Shown here: in pieces, positions 35,780 to 44,451 of the stretch
Layout: the number at the start of each line of letters is the position of its first letter
Position numbering within the stretch: the first letter of the stretch is position 1
Assembly (NCBI GenBank): GCA_019637335.1
Contig: JAHBVV010000002.1
Span: 361,564-425,563 of the forward strand
DNA from: Candidatus Hydrogenedentota bacterium
GTDB lineage: Bacteria; Hydrogenedentota; Hydrogenedentia; Hydrogenedentales; JAEUWI01
Direction: 5' to 3'
DNA length: 64,000 nucleotides
Position numbers and translations under genes: made by a program
Notes under the pieces: generated by a model
What the model was told of the DNA's origin: nothing
Databases searched by the model: none
Seen by the model: the letters and a program-made list of their open reading frames with translations, nothing else

Positions 35780-38695
35780 ATGAAGCACCACCACCCGGCC
35801 GCCCCCGCCCGGCTCCGCGCCGCCATCTGGGCCACCGCGCTCGCCCTGGCCTTCTCGGCCGCCGCCCAGCCACCCAACGATCCGGCCGCCATGTGGAATG
35901 AAACCACTTTATATCGCGACAGCTACGGCGTCCCGCACATCCAATCCGCGTCGGCCCGCGGCATGGCCTTCGCCTTCGGATACGCACAGGCCCAGGACCA
36001 CCTCGAACCCATGCTCATGGCCTACCGGGTCGCCCTGGGACGCGCCGCGGAAGTCGGCGGCGAACCCTTCGCCGAAAGTGACGCCTTCGCGGTCAAGATC
36101 GCCAACGCCGAAGTCGCCGCCGCCGCCTTCGCCACCGCCGATCCCCTGACCCGCGATCTCTGCGAAGGCTTCGCGCTCGGCGTCAATGCCTGGCTGCTGG
36201 AAAACCAGCACCTCGCCCCCGCCTGGGCCGAGGGGGTGCAACCCAAGGATGTACTCGCCTGGTGGCACTACCTCATGGTCGCCTCCGCTCCCTTCGACCT
36301 CCCCGGCGTATACGGGCCGCCGCCGCCCCTCGAACGCGCCAACGCCTGGGCGCTCGCCCCCGAACGAACCCAGGAAGGCGCGGCCATCCTCGCCATGGCC
36401 CCCTTCCAGCACCACACCGGGCCCTACCGCTGGTACGAAGCGCATCTTATGGTCGGCGGCGTCAACTGGGCCGGCGCCACCCTCTACGGCGTGCCCGCGC
36501 TCATGATGGGCCACAATGAACACCTGGGTTGGGCCCTCACCCCAAACCGCGCCGACACCGCGGACTTCTTCCAGGAGGACCTGAGCGGCCCGGCCCGGAA
36601 TCCCGCAAGCATCTCCATTCCATCGGCCATCCAGGACGTTGCGCCCCTCCTCACCTTTATGGCCGCCGCAAAGCCCTACTACGTGCGCACCGCCTCCGGG
36701 CTCGTCGAGCGCGCCGTTCCCTCCCACATTGGCGCGCGCGGCCCCATCTTTGAGGGCGCCGACGGACGCCTCTACTCCTGGCGAAACGGCAACTTCCAGC
36801 AATTCGGCGGGCTCCGCCAGCTCATGATGATGGGCCAGGCCACCAACCTCGACTCCTTCCGCGCCGCCGCCGCCATGCAGCAGCTCGGCAATTTCCAGAT
36901 CCTCTACGCGGACAAGGCCGGCGAGCTCTTCTACGCCTACAACGCGCGCACGGGCAACAAGAACGCCGCCCTGGCCGATAACGAACCCCGCCCCGTGAAC
37001 TGGGCCGTCCCCCAGGCCGCCGCCCGCGATCTCTGGGCCTGGCAGGCCATCATACCCTTCCAGCAACTGCCCCAGATCACCAGCCCGGAAAGCGGCTTCC
37101 TCCAGGCCTGCGGGACGCCCCCGTCGCTCGCCACGTCCAATAGCAAGCTCGATCCCGCCGCCTGGCCCAGCTGGCTCGCGCCCGAGTTGCCAAGTTACCG
37201 CGTCTTCCGCGTCAACCAACTCCTCGCCGCCGGGCGCTACTCCTTCGCCGACATGCGCGCCATGCACTTCGACACCCTCGTCCCCGCCGCCGTCGACATG
37301 GTCCCGCTGCTCCTGCGCATGGCCGAGGCCCGCGCCAATGTCGTCAAGCGCTCCCACCCCGACCTCGCCGCCGCCCTCGCCCTGCTGCGCGGCTGGGACC
37401 TTCAGGCCAACCCGGACAGCCAAGCCACGGCCTTCTACACGATCTGGTGGAACTTGATGCTCAAGCGCCACGCCGCCCAGTTTCAGAACGAGGCCGGCCT
37501 CTACCAGGCCCTGCTCGCCAATTCCGAACAGGCACAGGGCTACGCCCTGGACGCCGCCGCCGAAGCCGCCCGCGTCATGCGCAATGACTTCAACGCCGTA
37601 GCCGTGCCCTGGGGACAGGTGCACCGCATCCACCGCGGCAACCGCAACGAGGCCATGCCGGGCGCAAGCGCCGGCGACTCGCTTTTTTACGCCGGAAACG
37701 CCGCTTTCGCAAACCGCCAGTGGCATGCCAACTTCAGCTACGGCTTCGCCATGACCGTTCAGTTCACGCCGGAAACCCGCGCCGCCAGCATCGTACCTTT
37801 CGGCGCCAGCGAAAACCCCGCTTCCCCGAATTTCGCCGACCAAATGGGCCTCTTCCTCGACCGGCGCATGAAAAGGACCCATTTTCAGCACAGCGACGTC
37901 ATTCGAAACGCCGCCGTGGGCTTCGGGAGCCAGGTCGCTCTCGGCGCGCCCGGCGTGTTGGGTTTCTGCGCGCTCTCCATGGACCGGCCCGGCGCCGTGA
38001 AGATGGAGGCCATCCCGGAACCGCCACGGCCCTACCCCGGCGGGCGCGTGCCCTTCGGACCGGCAATCCGACCGATCTTTGACGGCCCCGCGCCCAATCA
38101 CGCCTGGAGCGTCGAGCTCTACGTGCCCGAGGATATCTGTGAAGCACGCCATCAGAACCAGCTGCGCCTCTACACCTACAGCCAGGAGAGCGGATGGCTG
38201 CCCATCGCCGGGCAACGCTACAATCCCGACAACGGCGCCTTCACCGGCGGCGGCGCGGGGCGCTACCTCATCGCCATACTCGGCCCGAACGAATACAAGC
38301 TCGAGCCCGCCCCAGAACCAGAAGACGTCCTGGTGCTACCCGCCACCATTGCGGACGCCACGCCTTCTCCCGACTTCCTCCGCGCCCCCCCCATTCAGGA
38401 GCAACCGGTCCCCGCCCAATCCCGTGATACGATTCCAGACCCGCGGCGAAACACCAGGGGGAACGCGGCCCCGGACGGCCCGCCGGAGGGTGTCGCCGGC
38501 GCTTCCGTGGAGTTCACACCGCCAGCGCCCCCCGCGGACGCGTTCTACGATGTCGAGTACCTCGACGGCGGGCGAGGGCCGGAGCACCCCCCCGAACTGG
38601 CCGGACAGCCCGAAAAAAAGCGCGGTGTCCTCGCGCCATTTCGAAAACTGCTCCGCGGAAAGAACCAGGACGAGCCCCAACCACAGCCCGAATAA
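35780..38695 (+). CDS. Penicillin-acylase-family protein with catalytic Ser replaced by Ala
   Basis: 971 residues with a signal peptide (residues about 12-29). The family's N-terminal features are present: LYRDSYGVPHIQS, GMAFAFGYAQAQDHLEPM, and the later GHNEHLGWALTPNRADTADFF. The segment that normally begins the beta subunit (SNAW, with Ser as nucleophile and cleavage site) reads ANAW, Ala187. The codon is GCC. Without that residue, self-processing and classical acylase chemistry should not occur, so the protein may be a non-catalytic homologue or use another chemistry. The C-terminal ~150 residues are a Pro/Glu-rich tail. The protein is probably periplasmic. Confidence 0.8.
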   Translation: MKHHHPAAPARLRAAIWATALALAFSAAAQPPNDPAAMWNETTLYRDSYGVPHIQSASARGMAFAFGYAQAQDHLEPMLMAYRVALGRAAEVGGEPFAESDAFAVKIANAEVAAAAFATADPLTRDLCEGFALGVNAWLLENQHLAPAWAEGVQPKDVLAWWHYLMVASAPFDLPGVYGPPPPLERANAWALAPERTQEGAAILAMAPFQHHTGPYRWYEAHLMVGGVNWAGATLYGVPALMMGHNEHLGWALTPNRADTADFFQEDLSGPARNPASISIPSAIQDVAPLLTFMAAAKPYYVRTASGLVERAVPSHIGARGPIFEGADGRLYSWRNGNFQQFGGLRQLMMMGQATNLDSFRAAAAMQQLGNFQILYADKAGELFYAYNARTGNKNAALADNEPRPVNWAVPQAAARDLWAWQAIIPFQQLPQITSPESGFLQACGTPPSLATSNSKLDPAAWPSWLAPELPSYRVFRVNQLLAAGRYSFADMRAMHFDTLVPAAVDMVPLLLRMAEARANVVKRSHPDLAAALALLRGWDLQANPDSQATAFYTIWWNLMLKRHAAQFQNEAGLYQALLANSEQAQGYALDAAAEAARVMRNDFNAVAVPWGQVHRIHRGNRNEAMPGASAGDSLFYAGNAAFANRQWHANFSYGFAMTVQFTPETRAASIVPFGASENPASPNFADQMGLFLDRRMKRTHFQHSDVIRNAAVGFGSQVALGAPGVLGFCALSMDRPGAVKMEAIPEPPRPYPGGRVPFGPAIRPIFDGPAPNHAWSVELYVPEDICEARHQNQLRLYTYSQESGWLPIAGQRYNPDNGAFTGGGAGRYLIAILGPNEYKLEPAPEPEDVLVLPATIADATPSPDFLRAPPIQEQPVPAQSRDTIPDPRRNTRGNAAPDGPPEGVAGASVEFTPPAPPADAFYDVEYLDGGRGPEHPPELAGQPEKKRGVLAPFRKLLRGKNQDEPQPQPE

Positions 38696-39772
38696 CACCC
38701 GGATAATTCCCGCGGCCACGGCAAATCCACAATCCCTCAACGTCCGCCAACGTGGCCTGGCCTTCCAAGCCGAGGCAACGCGAGCGGTGCCTTCGAACAG
38801 CCCATCAACGCCACCAACGCACCCTCGGAATCCGGACGCGAATCTATACTACCTTCATTCGTGACCAATCGCGGTTGGAACCCATCGAATTCCTTCTCTA
38901 TCCGTGCGATCCGTGTAATCCGTGGTCAATATTCCAGATCGCCGCCAATCGCCGCGCTGACTCCATTCCCGGGTCAAACAAAACTTTTGTGTTCTCTGTG
39001 TTCTTTGTGGCCCCCGATCCAATCCCCCCCGCGCATCAACCCCCCATCCCGACTCGGCTCAATTCCATGTAACATTTTAGCCGCCTGAAGCAGCAACACG
39101 CGGAAACAGCACGAACGGACCGATAATATCCGAGGAAGCGCGGCAAAGGATCGCGGACATTCGTGTCCGCGGCAACGTGAGCCCACCTCCAAAAAGTTCC
39201 CCTCACCCCAGCATAACCACCTCGCAAGGAAAGTGGCACAGCCGTCCCGGCTGTGTTCAGCGCCGAAGGCGCAAATGTAGGATGGCCGTCCCGGCTGTCC
39301 ACCGCGCCGTAAGGCGCAAAGGATCGCGGACATTTTTGTCCGCGGCAGGACGAGCGCATGACATCTCGTGATCGATGTCTACTTGAAGAGGCACGGGTCC
39401 CCAGTACTTTCCGCTACTGGGGGCACCGGGTTTCTATTCCAGACCTATCGCGTCTCATTTTGTCCCGAGCTCTCTTTGCCGCGGACGGAATGTCCACGAT
39501 CCTGCTATTCACGCCGGTCTTGACCGAGAATCGCTTCCACGGCGGTGGGTGCTTCATTCCGCTAACGTGTTACGAGTCTTCGAACCCGCTCAATAATCTC
39601 TCTTATTCGTGTGAATTTGTGTTCATTCGTGGTTGACAATCTTCTTTGCTTCAGACGGCTAAACTGTTACAATTCCATATACCTTGGCATGGCCCCCTGT
39701 CCTCCTACGCCCCCCTCCAATCGTCGTACTACAAAGGAACCAAGACCCAGACCCCATGGAGGACAGCCAACC
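38696..39772. other. Repeat-rich intergenic kilobase
   Basis: No gene is supported in these 1077 bases. They contain three short trimeric direct repeats built on GTG (38901-38927, 38986-39012, 39605-39634), a copy of the hairpin repeat (39136-39302), further GCGCC/GGCGC and GCGGACA/TGTCCGC hairpins up to about 39345, and a 24-base inverted repeat pair (39069-39092 and 39647-39670). Confidence 0.8.
39136..39302. repeat. Hairpin-rich dispersed repeat, copy B
   Basis: Related over its length to the segment at 4878-5078. The shared hairpin has stems CACAGCCG/CGGCTGTG (39237-39244, 39248-39255), which differ from copy A by a compensatory C-G to G-C change. It also has GCGGACA-ttcg-TGTCCGC near its start, which is degraded in copy A. 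Confidence 0.8.
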
Positions 39773-40261
39773 ATGAGCAACATCACTATTCCACAGCCAC
39801 GCTTCACCGACTCGCCAGGCATGCGGATCGCCGGCGTCGCGGCGCGCTACGGCTGCAACGACACGGCCGGCATACCGTCGCAGTGGGCCCTCTTCGCCAC
39901 ATTCGTCGGGCAAATTCCAAACGTCATTGACGGTCCGGCCTGGGGCGTGTGCGCGTGCGCCGAAGACGCCGCGCCGGGCGAGTTCGACTACTACGCGGGC
40001 GTCGAAGTCCGGGGCGAGCCCAACCTGCCGGACGGCCTCTCGTCTATCGTGCTGCCCGCGCACCGCTACGCGGCCTTCCACACCGGCGAGCACATTTCAA
40101 CCATTCAGCCGCTATTCACGGCAATCTGGCAGGAATGGCTGCCGGCTTCGGGCTACCGCGTATGCGGCGACACACTCGAACGCTACGGCGAGGAATTCGA
40201 CCCCCATTCCGGCGACGGCGGCTTCGAACTCTGGCTTCCCGTGGAGCCCGCGGACGCGTAG
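39773..40261 (+). CDS. GyrI-like effector-binding domain protein
   Basis: 162 residues with the GyrI-like/AraC effector-binding fold: a beta-alpha half ending VGQIPNVIDGPAWGVC, the central YYAGVEVRGEPNLPDGL and IVLPAHRYAAFHTGEH, and the closing GGFELWLPVE. Members bind small molecules or act alone as gyrase inhibitors or hydrolases. There is no DNA-binding domain. The start ATG has a GGAGG site. It is convergent with the rhomboid gene, 22 bases apart. Confidence 0.75.
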   Translation: MSNITIPQPRFTDSPGMRIAGVAARYGCNDTAGIPSQWALFATFVGQIPNVIDGPAWGVCACAEDAAPGEFDYYAGVEVRGEPNLPDGLSSIVLPAHRYAAFHTGEHISTIQPLFTAIWQEWLPASGYRVCGDTLERYGEEFDPHSGDGGFELWLPVEPADA

Positions 40262-40283
40262 GCCCGCCCTCCGCCGCAATGCG

Positions 40284-40949
40284 CTACGGCAGATACCGCC
40301 CGCCCGAGACCACCTGAAGCAGGGAGCATTCCGTGGCGGTCATCCGGACCCAGCGATGCCGCAGGCTGTGAATCGCGATCGCAAAGCCCGCCGCAAAGCC
40401 GCCCAGGTGCGCCCAATACGCCACGTTGCCGCCGCCGCTCCAGGCCCCCCAGATGTCGAACGCGAGCCAGAACAGAATCATCCAGACGCTGGAGATGCTG
40501 AACGTCCCGCTTCGCAGAACAATGGTCCAGAAACATCGAACATCGTTCCGCGGAAAGTAAACCAGGAACATCCCGACCACCCCGTTAATCGCGCCGCTCG
40601 CCCCAATGGCGACGCCGCCCGTGAAAAGGTTGTGAAAAATTCCCGCGATCCCCGCCATAGCGAAAAAAAGCCCCGCGAATCGCGCATTGCCCACCTTCGC
40701 GCACACCGCGTTCCCGAAAGTCCATAGAAAGAGCATGTTCCCCAGCAGGTGAAACAGGTCCGCGTGCAGAAACACATGGCCAAACAGGCCGATCGGATTC
40801 CAACCGTCAAGCGGGAGCAGGGCCAGCGGCGAATCGGTGGTCGCCCCGAATCCCGAGAGGGAAGTGAAGACGATCAGGCCGATCAGGGCAAAATTCGCCA
40901 CAGGCCAGCGGTACATCGTCACATCCACCGCATAGGGCATCAAAATCAT
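40284..40949 (-). CDS. Rhomboid-family intramembrane serine protease
   Basis: 221 residues with about six membrane segments. The catalytic serine is in GASGAI (Ser118), the histidine in AHLGGF (His181), and the upstream HADLFHLLGNMLFLW motif (His67, Asn71) is typical. The ATG at 40949 has GGGAG 7 bases ahead; longer starts add basic residues not typical of the family. It cleaves membrane proteins within the bilayer; substrates are unknown. Confidence 0.85.
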   Translation of the reverse strand: MILMPYAVDVTMYRWPVANFALIGLIVFTSLSGFGATTDSPLALLPLDGWNPIGLFGHVFLHADLFHLLGNMLFLWTFGNAVCAKVGNARFAGLFFAMAGIAGIFHNLFTGGVAIGASGAINGVVGMFLVYFPRNDVRCFWTIVLRSGTFSISSVWMILFWLAFDIWGAWSGGGNVAYWAHLGGFAAGFAIAIHSLRHRWVRMTATECSLLQVVSGGRYLP

Positions 40950-41189
40950 TGGCATTCTCCCAACCGCCGCCGCGGCAAGCCGCGCGGCCCGGCCATTGTA
41001 CACCAGAAGCCGCCGCCGGCTTGTCCTTTCCGGGCCGCCCCGTTCGTTGATTAGGTGAAAACACGCGCTTGAAAACCGTGCCAAAAGCGTGCATGGTGGA
41101 TCCGGGTAGCAATCGGGCAGTTATCGCAAGGCGCCAGGCGTGGATCTCCTGGTCCACCGCCACAAGCAGCACAACGAGGAATCACACGT

Positions 41190-41750
41190 ATGGGAAGGAA
41201 ACTGGGTATTGCGTTCTCCATCCTGGCGGCGCTCGTCGCCGTCTTCTGCGTGGTCGTCGCGTTACAGCCCGCCGACTTCCGCATCGAGCGAAGCGCGTCC
41301 ATCGACGCCCCGCCGGAGAACGTCTTCGCGCTGGTGAACAACTTCCGCCACTGGGATCGCTGGTCGCCCTGGGCCAGGCGCGACCCCGAAATGACCGCCG
41401 CCTACGAGGGGCCGGAGGCGGGAGCCGGCGCCGTGTACGCATGGGCCGGCAACAACGAAGTCGGTGAAGGGCGCATGACCATCACCGAAAGCATTCCCCA
41501 CGCACGCATCGAAATTCAGCTCGATTTCTTCCGCCCCTTCGCCGCCACCAATACGGCCGTCTTCACCTTTGCGGAGTCGGGCGGAGCCACGTCGGTCACC
41601 TGGAGCATGGAAGGCCGGAACAATTTCCTCGCCAAGGCCTTCAATCTGCTCATGGACATGGACGCGATGGTCGGAGGCGATTTCGAAAAGGGCCTCGCGG
41701 CCATGAAATCCGCCGCGGAAACTTCCAACACCGGAGAAAGCGCCCCATGA
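41190..41750 (+). CDS. SRPBCC (START-like) domain protein
   Basis: 186 residues: an N-terminal membrane anchor (LGIAFSILAALVAVFCVVVAL) followed by a SRPBCC fold (FRIERSASIDAPPENVFALVNNFRHWDRWSPW ... GEGRMTITESIPHARIEIQL; SVTWSMEGRNN). Such domains bind hydrophobic ligands. It opens a short run of plus-strand genes with similar small-molecule-binding themes. Confidence 0.75.
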   Translation: MGRKLGIAFSILAALVAVFCVVVALQPADFRIERSASIDAPPENVFALVNNFRHWDRWSPWARRDPEMTAAYEGPEAGAGAVYAWAGNNEVGEGRMTITESIPHARIEIQLDFFRPFAATNTAVFTFAESGGATSVTWSMEGRNNFLAKAFNLLMDMDAMVGGDFEKGLAAMKSAAETSNTGESAP

Positions 41751-41891
41751 CGGAAATGCGGGACAGGTGCGCCCGGGGAAGGAACGAATCCATTGACAAC
41801 CCGACCGCAAGTCTCGCGCCGCGATAAGCGGCCGCCGCAAGCTCGCGGCCATCTTCAGGTAACCACACATACAACGTAAAGGATATCGCCA

Positions 41892-42317
41892 ATGAACCAG
41901 GAACCTTCCCCAGCCGCCGTGTCCCCCGCCGCGCGGTGGGCCAGCTACGTCATGAGTGCGCTGCCGGTCCTCCTGTTGCTCTTCAGCGCCGTCATGAAAC
42001 TCATCCGGCACGCCTCCGTCGTCGAGGGCATGCCGCAAATGGGCTACCCCGTCTGGCTCGCGGCCCCCATTGGCGCGGTAGAGCTCCTGTGCACCGTCCT
42101 GTACCTCATCCCGCGAACCGCCGTGCTCGGGGCCATCCTGCTGACCGGTTATCTCGGCGGAGCCACGGCCACACACGTGCGCATGGAGGATCCCAATTTC
42201 CACATGGCCGTGATCATTGGCGTGATGCTCTGGGGCGGCCTCTACCTGCGCGACCCGAGAATCCGCGACCTGATCCCCCTGCGGCGGCAGGGAGCGGCGA
42301 AGGAGGACAGCCGGTGA
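41892..42317 (+). CDS. DoxX-like membrane protein
   Basis: 141 residues with four membrane helices, including YVMSALPVLLLLFSAVMKL, the DoxX-like GYPVWLAAPIGAVELLCTVLYLIPRTAVLGA and VIIGVMLWGGLYLRDPRI. Function in this family is not settled; members often accompany SRPBCC and VOC genes, as here. Its stop overlaps the next gene's GTG. Confidence 0.75.
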   Translation: MNQEPSPAAVSPAARWASYVMSALPVLLLLFSAVMKLIRHASVVEGMPQMGYPVWLAAPIGAVELLCTVLYLIPRTAVLGAILLTGYLGGATATHVRMEDPNFHMAVIIGVMLWGGLYLRDPRIRDLIPLRRQGAAKEDSR

Positions 42318-42826
42318 GAGGGACGAACGGATCCGAGGATCGTGAAATCAAACTCGCCCGCGTTTTCAATGCCCCGAGGGAAGCCGTCTTCCGTGCATGG
42401 ACCGATCCCGACCAGGTTGCGCAATGGTGGGGACCCGATGGATTCTCGACCGTCACCGAATCCATGGACGTGCGCCCCGGTGGCGTATGGCGATTCGTGA
42501 TGCACGGCCCCGACGGCGTCGAATACAGCAACGTCGTCGTCTTTCAGGATATTGCGCCCCCCGATCGCCTCGCGTATATCCACGGAGGCGCCCCGGATGA
42601 CCCGCACGCCTTTGAAGTAAACGTTGCCTTCAAGCCCGCCGGCGCGGGGACCCGGGTCACGATGGTGATGCGCTTCCCGACCCGGGAATGCCGCGATCTC
42701 GTCATAAAGGAGCACGGCGCGCTCGAAGGGGGCAACCAGACGCTCGCTCGGCTGGCGACCTGCCTCGAGAAAGGGGCCTGCCGGGACCCGAAACAACAAC
42801 GAACCACCGAAAAGGAGGAACCATGA
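42314..42826 (+). CDS. AHSA1/SRPBCC family protein
   Basis: 170 residues. The start is GTG at 42314 with an AGGAGGA site 8 bases ahead, overlapping the DoxX stop as GTGA. The fold is recognised from LARVFNAPREAVFRAWTDPDQVAQWWGPDGF, VRPGGVWRFVMHGPDG and TRVTMVMRFPT. It has no membrane anchor, unlike the first SRPBCC protein. It probably binds a hydrophobic ligand. Confidence 0.85.
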   Translation: MRGTNGSEDREIKLARVFNAPREAVFRAWTDPDQVAQWWGPDGFSTVTESMDVRPGGVWRFVMHGPDGVEYSNVVVFQDIAPPDRLAYIHGGAPDDPHAFEVNVAFKPAGAGTRVTMVMRFPTRECRDLVIKEHGALEGGNQTLARLATCLEKGACRDPKQQRTTEKEEP

Positions 42827-43251
42827 AAGTAGAGCCCTACCTGTTCCTGGATGGACGATGCGAGGAAGCCCTCGATTTCTACCGGGAGACCCTCGGCGCA
42901 AAGATCGGCATGATGATGCGCTTCAAGGAAATGCCGGAACCCCACGAGCCCGGTATGATTCCGCCCGGAGCCGAAGAGAAAATCATGCACGCGGACTTCC
43001 ACATCGGCGACTCCCTGATCATGGTCTCCGACGGCCGGTGCGACGGAGGCACGCGCCAGGATGGATTCTCGCTCGCAATTACCGTCCCGACGGTTGAGGA
43101 GGCCGACCGCCTCTTCAATGCGCTCGCCGCCAGCGGCACCGTGCAGATGCCCATCGCCGAGACCTTCTTCTCGCCGCGTTTCGGCATGGTGCGGGACAAG
43201 TTTGGCGTATCCTGGATGATACTGGCGGATGGCCCCGCACCGTCCCGTTAA
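42823..43251 (+). CDS. PhnB-like VOC (glyoxalase-fold) protein
   Basis: 142 residues of the VOC superfamily: VEPYLFLDGRCEEALDFYRETLGA, MHADFHIGDSLIMVSD and a C-terminal FGMVRDKFGVSWMIL. It overlaps the previous gene by 4 bases (ATGA). PhnB-type proteins often lack the glyoxalase metal set; substrate is unknown. Confidence 0.85.
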   Translation: MKVEPYLFLDGRCEEALDFYRETLGAKIGMMMRFKEMPEPHEPGMIPPGAEEKIMHADFHIGDSLIMVSDGRCDGGTRQDGFSLAITVPTVEEADRLFNALAASGTVQMPIAETFFSPRFGMVRDKFGVSWMILADGPAPSR

Positions 43252-43273
43252 GACCAGCTTTCCGCCTGGCCCG

Positions 43274-43308
43274 GGGCGCGGGCATGCCTTCGGGGCATGT
43301 TCGCGCCC
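43274..43308. terminator. Hairpin between convergent genes
   Basis: Long near-perfect palindrome: outer stem GGGCGCG/CGCGCCC and inner CATGCC/GGCATG around a TTCGG-type loop, in the 87-base gap between the VOC gene and mnhG. No T-run follows on either strand; bidirectional termination is inferred. Confidence 0.5.
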
Positions 43309-43338
43309 GCCGGGCCACGCCCCTGCGCGTCAGGCGCG

Positions 43339-43698
43339 TTAGTCGGGCATGTCGTCCGGGAACTGCTTCGGCTGTACGCGCTCCGCTTTCCACTCGTTGA
43401 ACGTCGTGCGCGGCGACATCGGCACGCGTGCAATCAGCGCCGCGCGCGAAAGCACGTGCGCCACGATCGGCGCGGTGACGCACAGGAACAGCGCGATCAG
43501 CACCGCGCGCACGCGGATCGCCGGATCGTCGAAATAGAGCGCAATCGCCACCAGGCTCGATATAACCCCGACTGTCCCCGCCTTTGTCGCAGCGTGCATG
43601 CGCAGGAACACATCGTCAAACCGCAGCAGGCCAATCGCCGCGATCAGGGTAAAAAGCCCCGCAATCCATAGAAGGGCCGCTACCAGCACATCGATCAT
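43339..43698 (-). CDS. mnhG: Mrp/Mnh cation:proton antiporter subunit G
   Basis: 119 residues with three membrane helices and the family LRFDDVFLRMHAATKAGTVG motif. Last gene of the seven-gene antiporter operon. The ATG overlaps the mnhF stop by 4 bases. Confidence 0.88.
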   Translation of the reverse strand: MIDVLVAALLWIAGLFTLIAAIGLLRFDDVFLRMHAATKAGTVGVISSLVAIALYFDDPAIRVRAVLIALFLCVTAPIVAHVLSRAALIARVPMSPRTTFNEWKAERVQPKQFPDDMPD

Positions 43699-43964
43699 TC
43701 CCGGGTTCCCTTCTGAATGTAGAGCGCGAAGGCCACGCTCCCCACGAAGCCCACCAGGGCGGCCACAATAGCCACGCTGAGAAAATAGGACTCGCCCGAC
43801 TTGATCGCGTCCACCACGATCATCCCGATCATGCACGTCGCGATAAAATCCAGCGCAACCACACGATCCGAAAGCGATGGCCCGCGAATCAGCCGGATGA
43901 GCGCGATCAGCAGCGCGATCCCGTACATGAACGCTACGGCGTCTGTCGTCGATTGAATGATCAT
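43695..43964 (-). CDS. mnhF: Mrp/Mnh antiporter subunit F
   Basis: 89 residues, three membrane helices, with the family segment RLIRGPSLSDRVVALDFIA. Small membrane subunit of the Mrp complex. A 13-base gap separates it from mnhE. Confidence 0.88.
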   Translation of the reverse strand: MIIQSTTDAVAFMYGIALLIALIRLIRGPSLSDRVVALDFIATCMIGMIVVDAIKSGESYFLSVAIVAALVGFVGSVAFALYIQKGTRE

Positions 43965-43977
43965 GCTACGCCCCCCC

Positions 43978-44451
43978 TCATTCGAACAGCCGGATCAGGC
44001 GCGCTTCGAGCCCGCGCTTGATCGCGCGCCGAACGGCCTCCGGGTCTTTGGCGTCGATTACATGCACATAAAGCGTCTTTCCGTCCGCCGTGAGATCAAT
44101 ACTCATCGTTCCGGGCGTCAGCGTCACCGCGTTCGCCAGGATCGTCCGCTCCGCCGCCGATCGCGTGTCAAGCGGGACCGCAACCACCCCCGGGCGAACC
44201 CGCCGGAAGGGCCAGACTGTCGCCAGCGCCACGTCAATCGCCCCCACGATCACCTCCCAGCCGAAATACGCCACAAACGACACAAAGTGGTACACCTTCT
44301 TCCGGTAGTTTTGGTTGCGCGTGATCTCCGGGTGTACGCTCAGCACCGCATACCCCACCAAAAACCCGACGACGAGATTGGTCACGTTCACCGCGCCCGA
44401 TGCGGCGCACCACGTAAGCGCAAGCACAATATTGAGCAGCAGCGACTTCAA
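43978..44451 (-). CDS. mnhE: Mrp/Mnh antiporter subunit E
   Basis: 157 residues: two membrane helices near the N-terminus and a cytoplasmic domain with LANAVTLTPGTMSIDL, YVHVIDAKDPE, matching the family. It overlaps mnhD by 4 bases. Confidence 0.88.
   Translation of the reverse strand: MKSLLLNIVLALTWCAASGAVNVTNLVVGFLVGYAVLSVHPEITRNQNYRKKVYHFVSFVAYFGWEVIVGAIDVALATVWPFRRVRPGVVAVPLDTRSAAERTILANAVTLTPGTMSIDLTADGKTLYVHVIDAKDPEAVRRAIKRGLEARLIRLFE

Noticed and set aside
39069..39670. Insertion sequence
   Set aside because: No transposase frame is present between the inverted repeats; only a non-autonomous element or remnant is possible.
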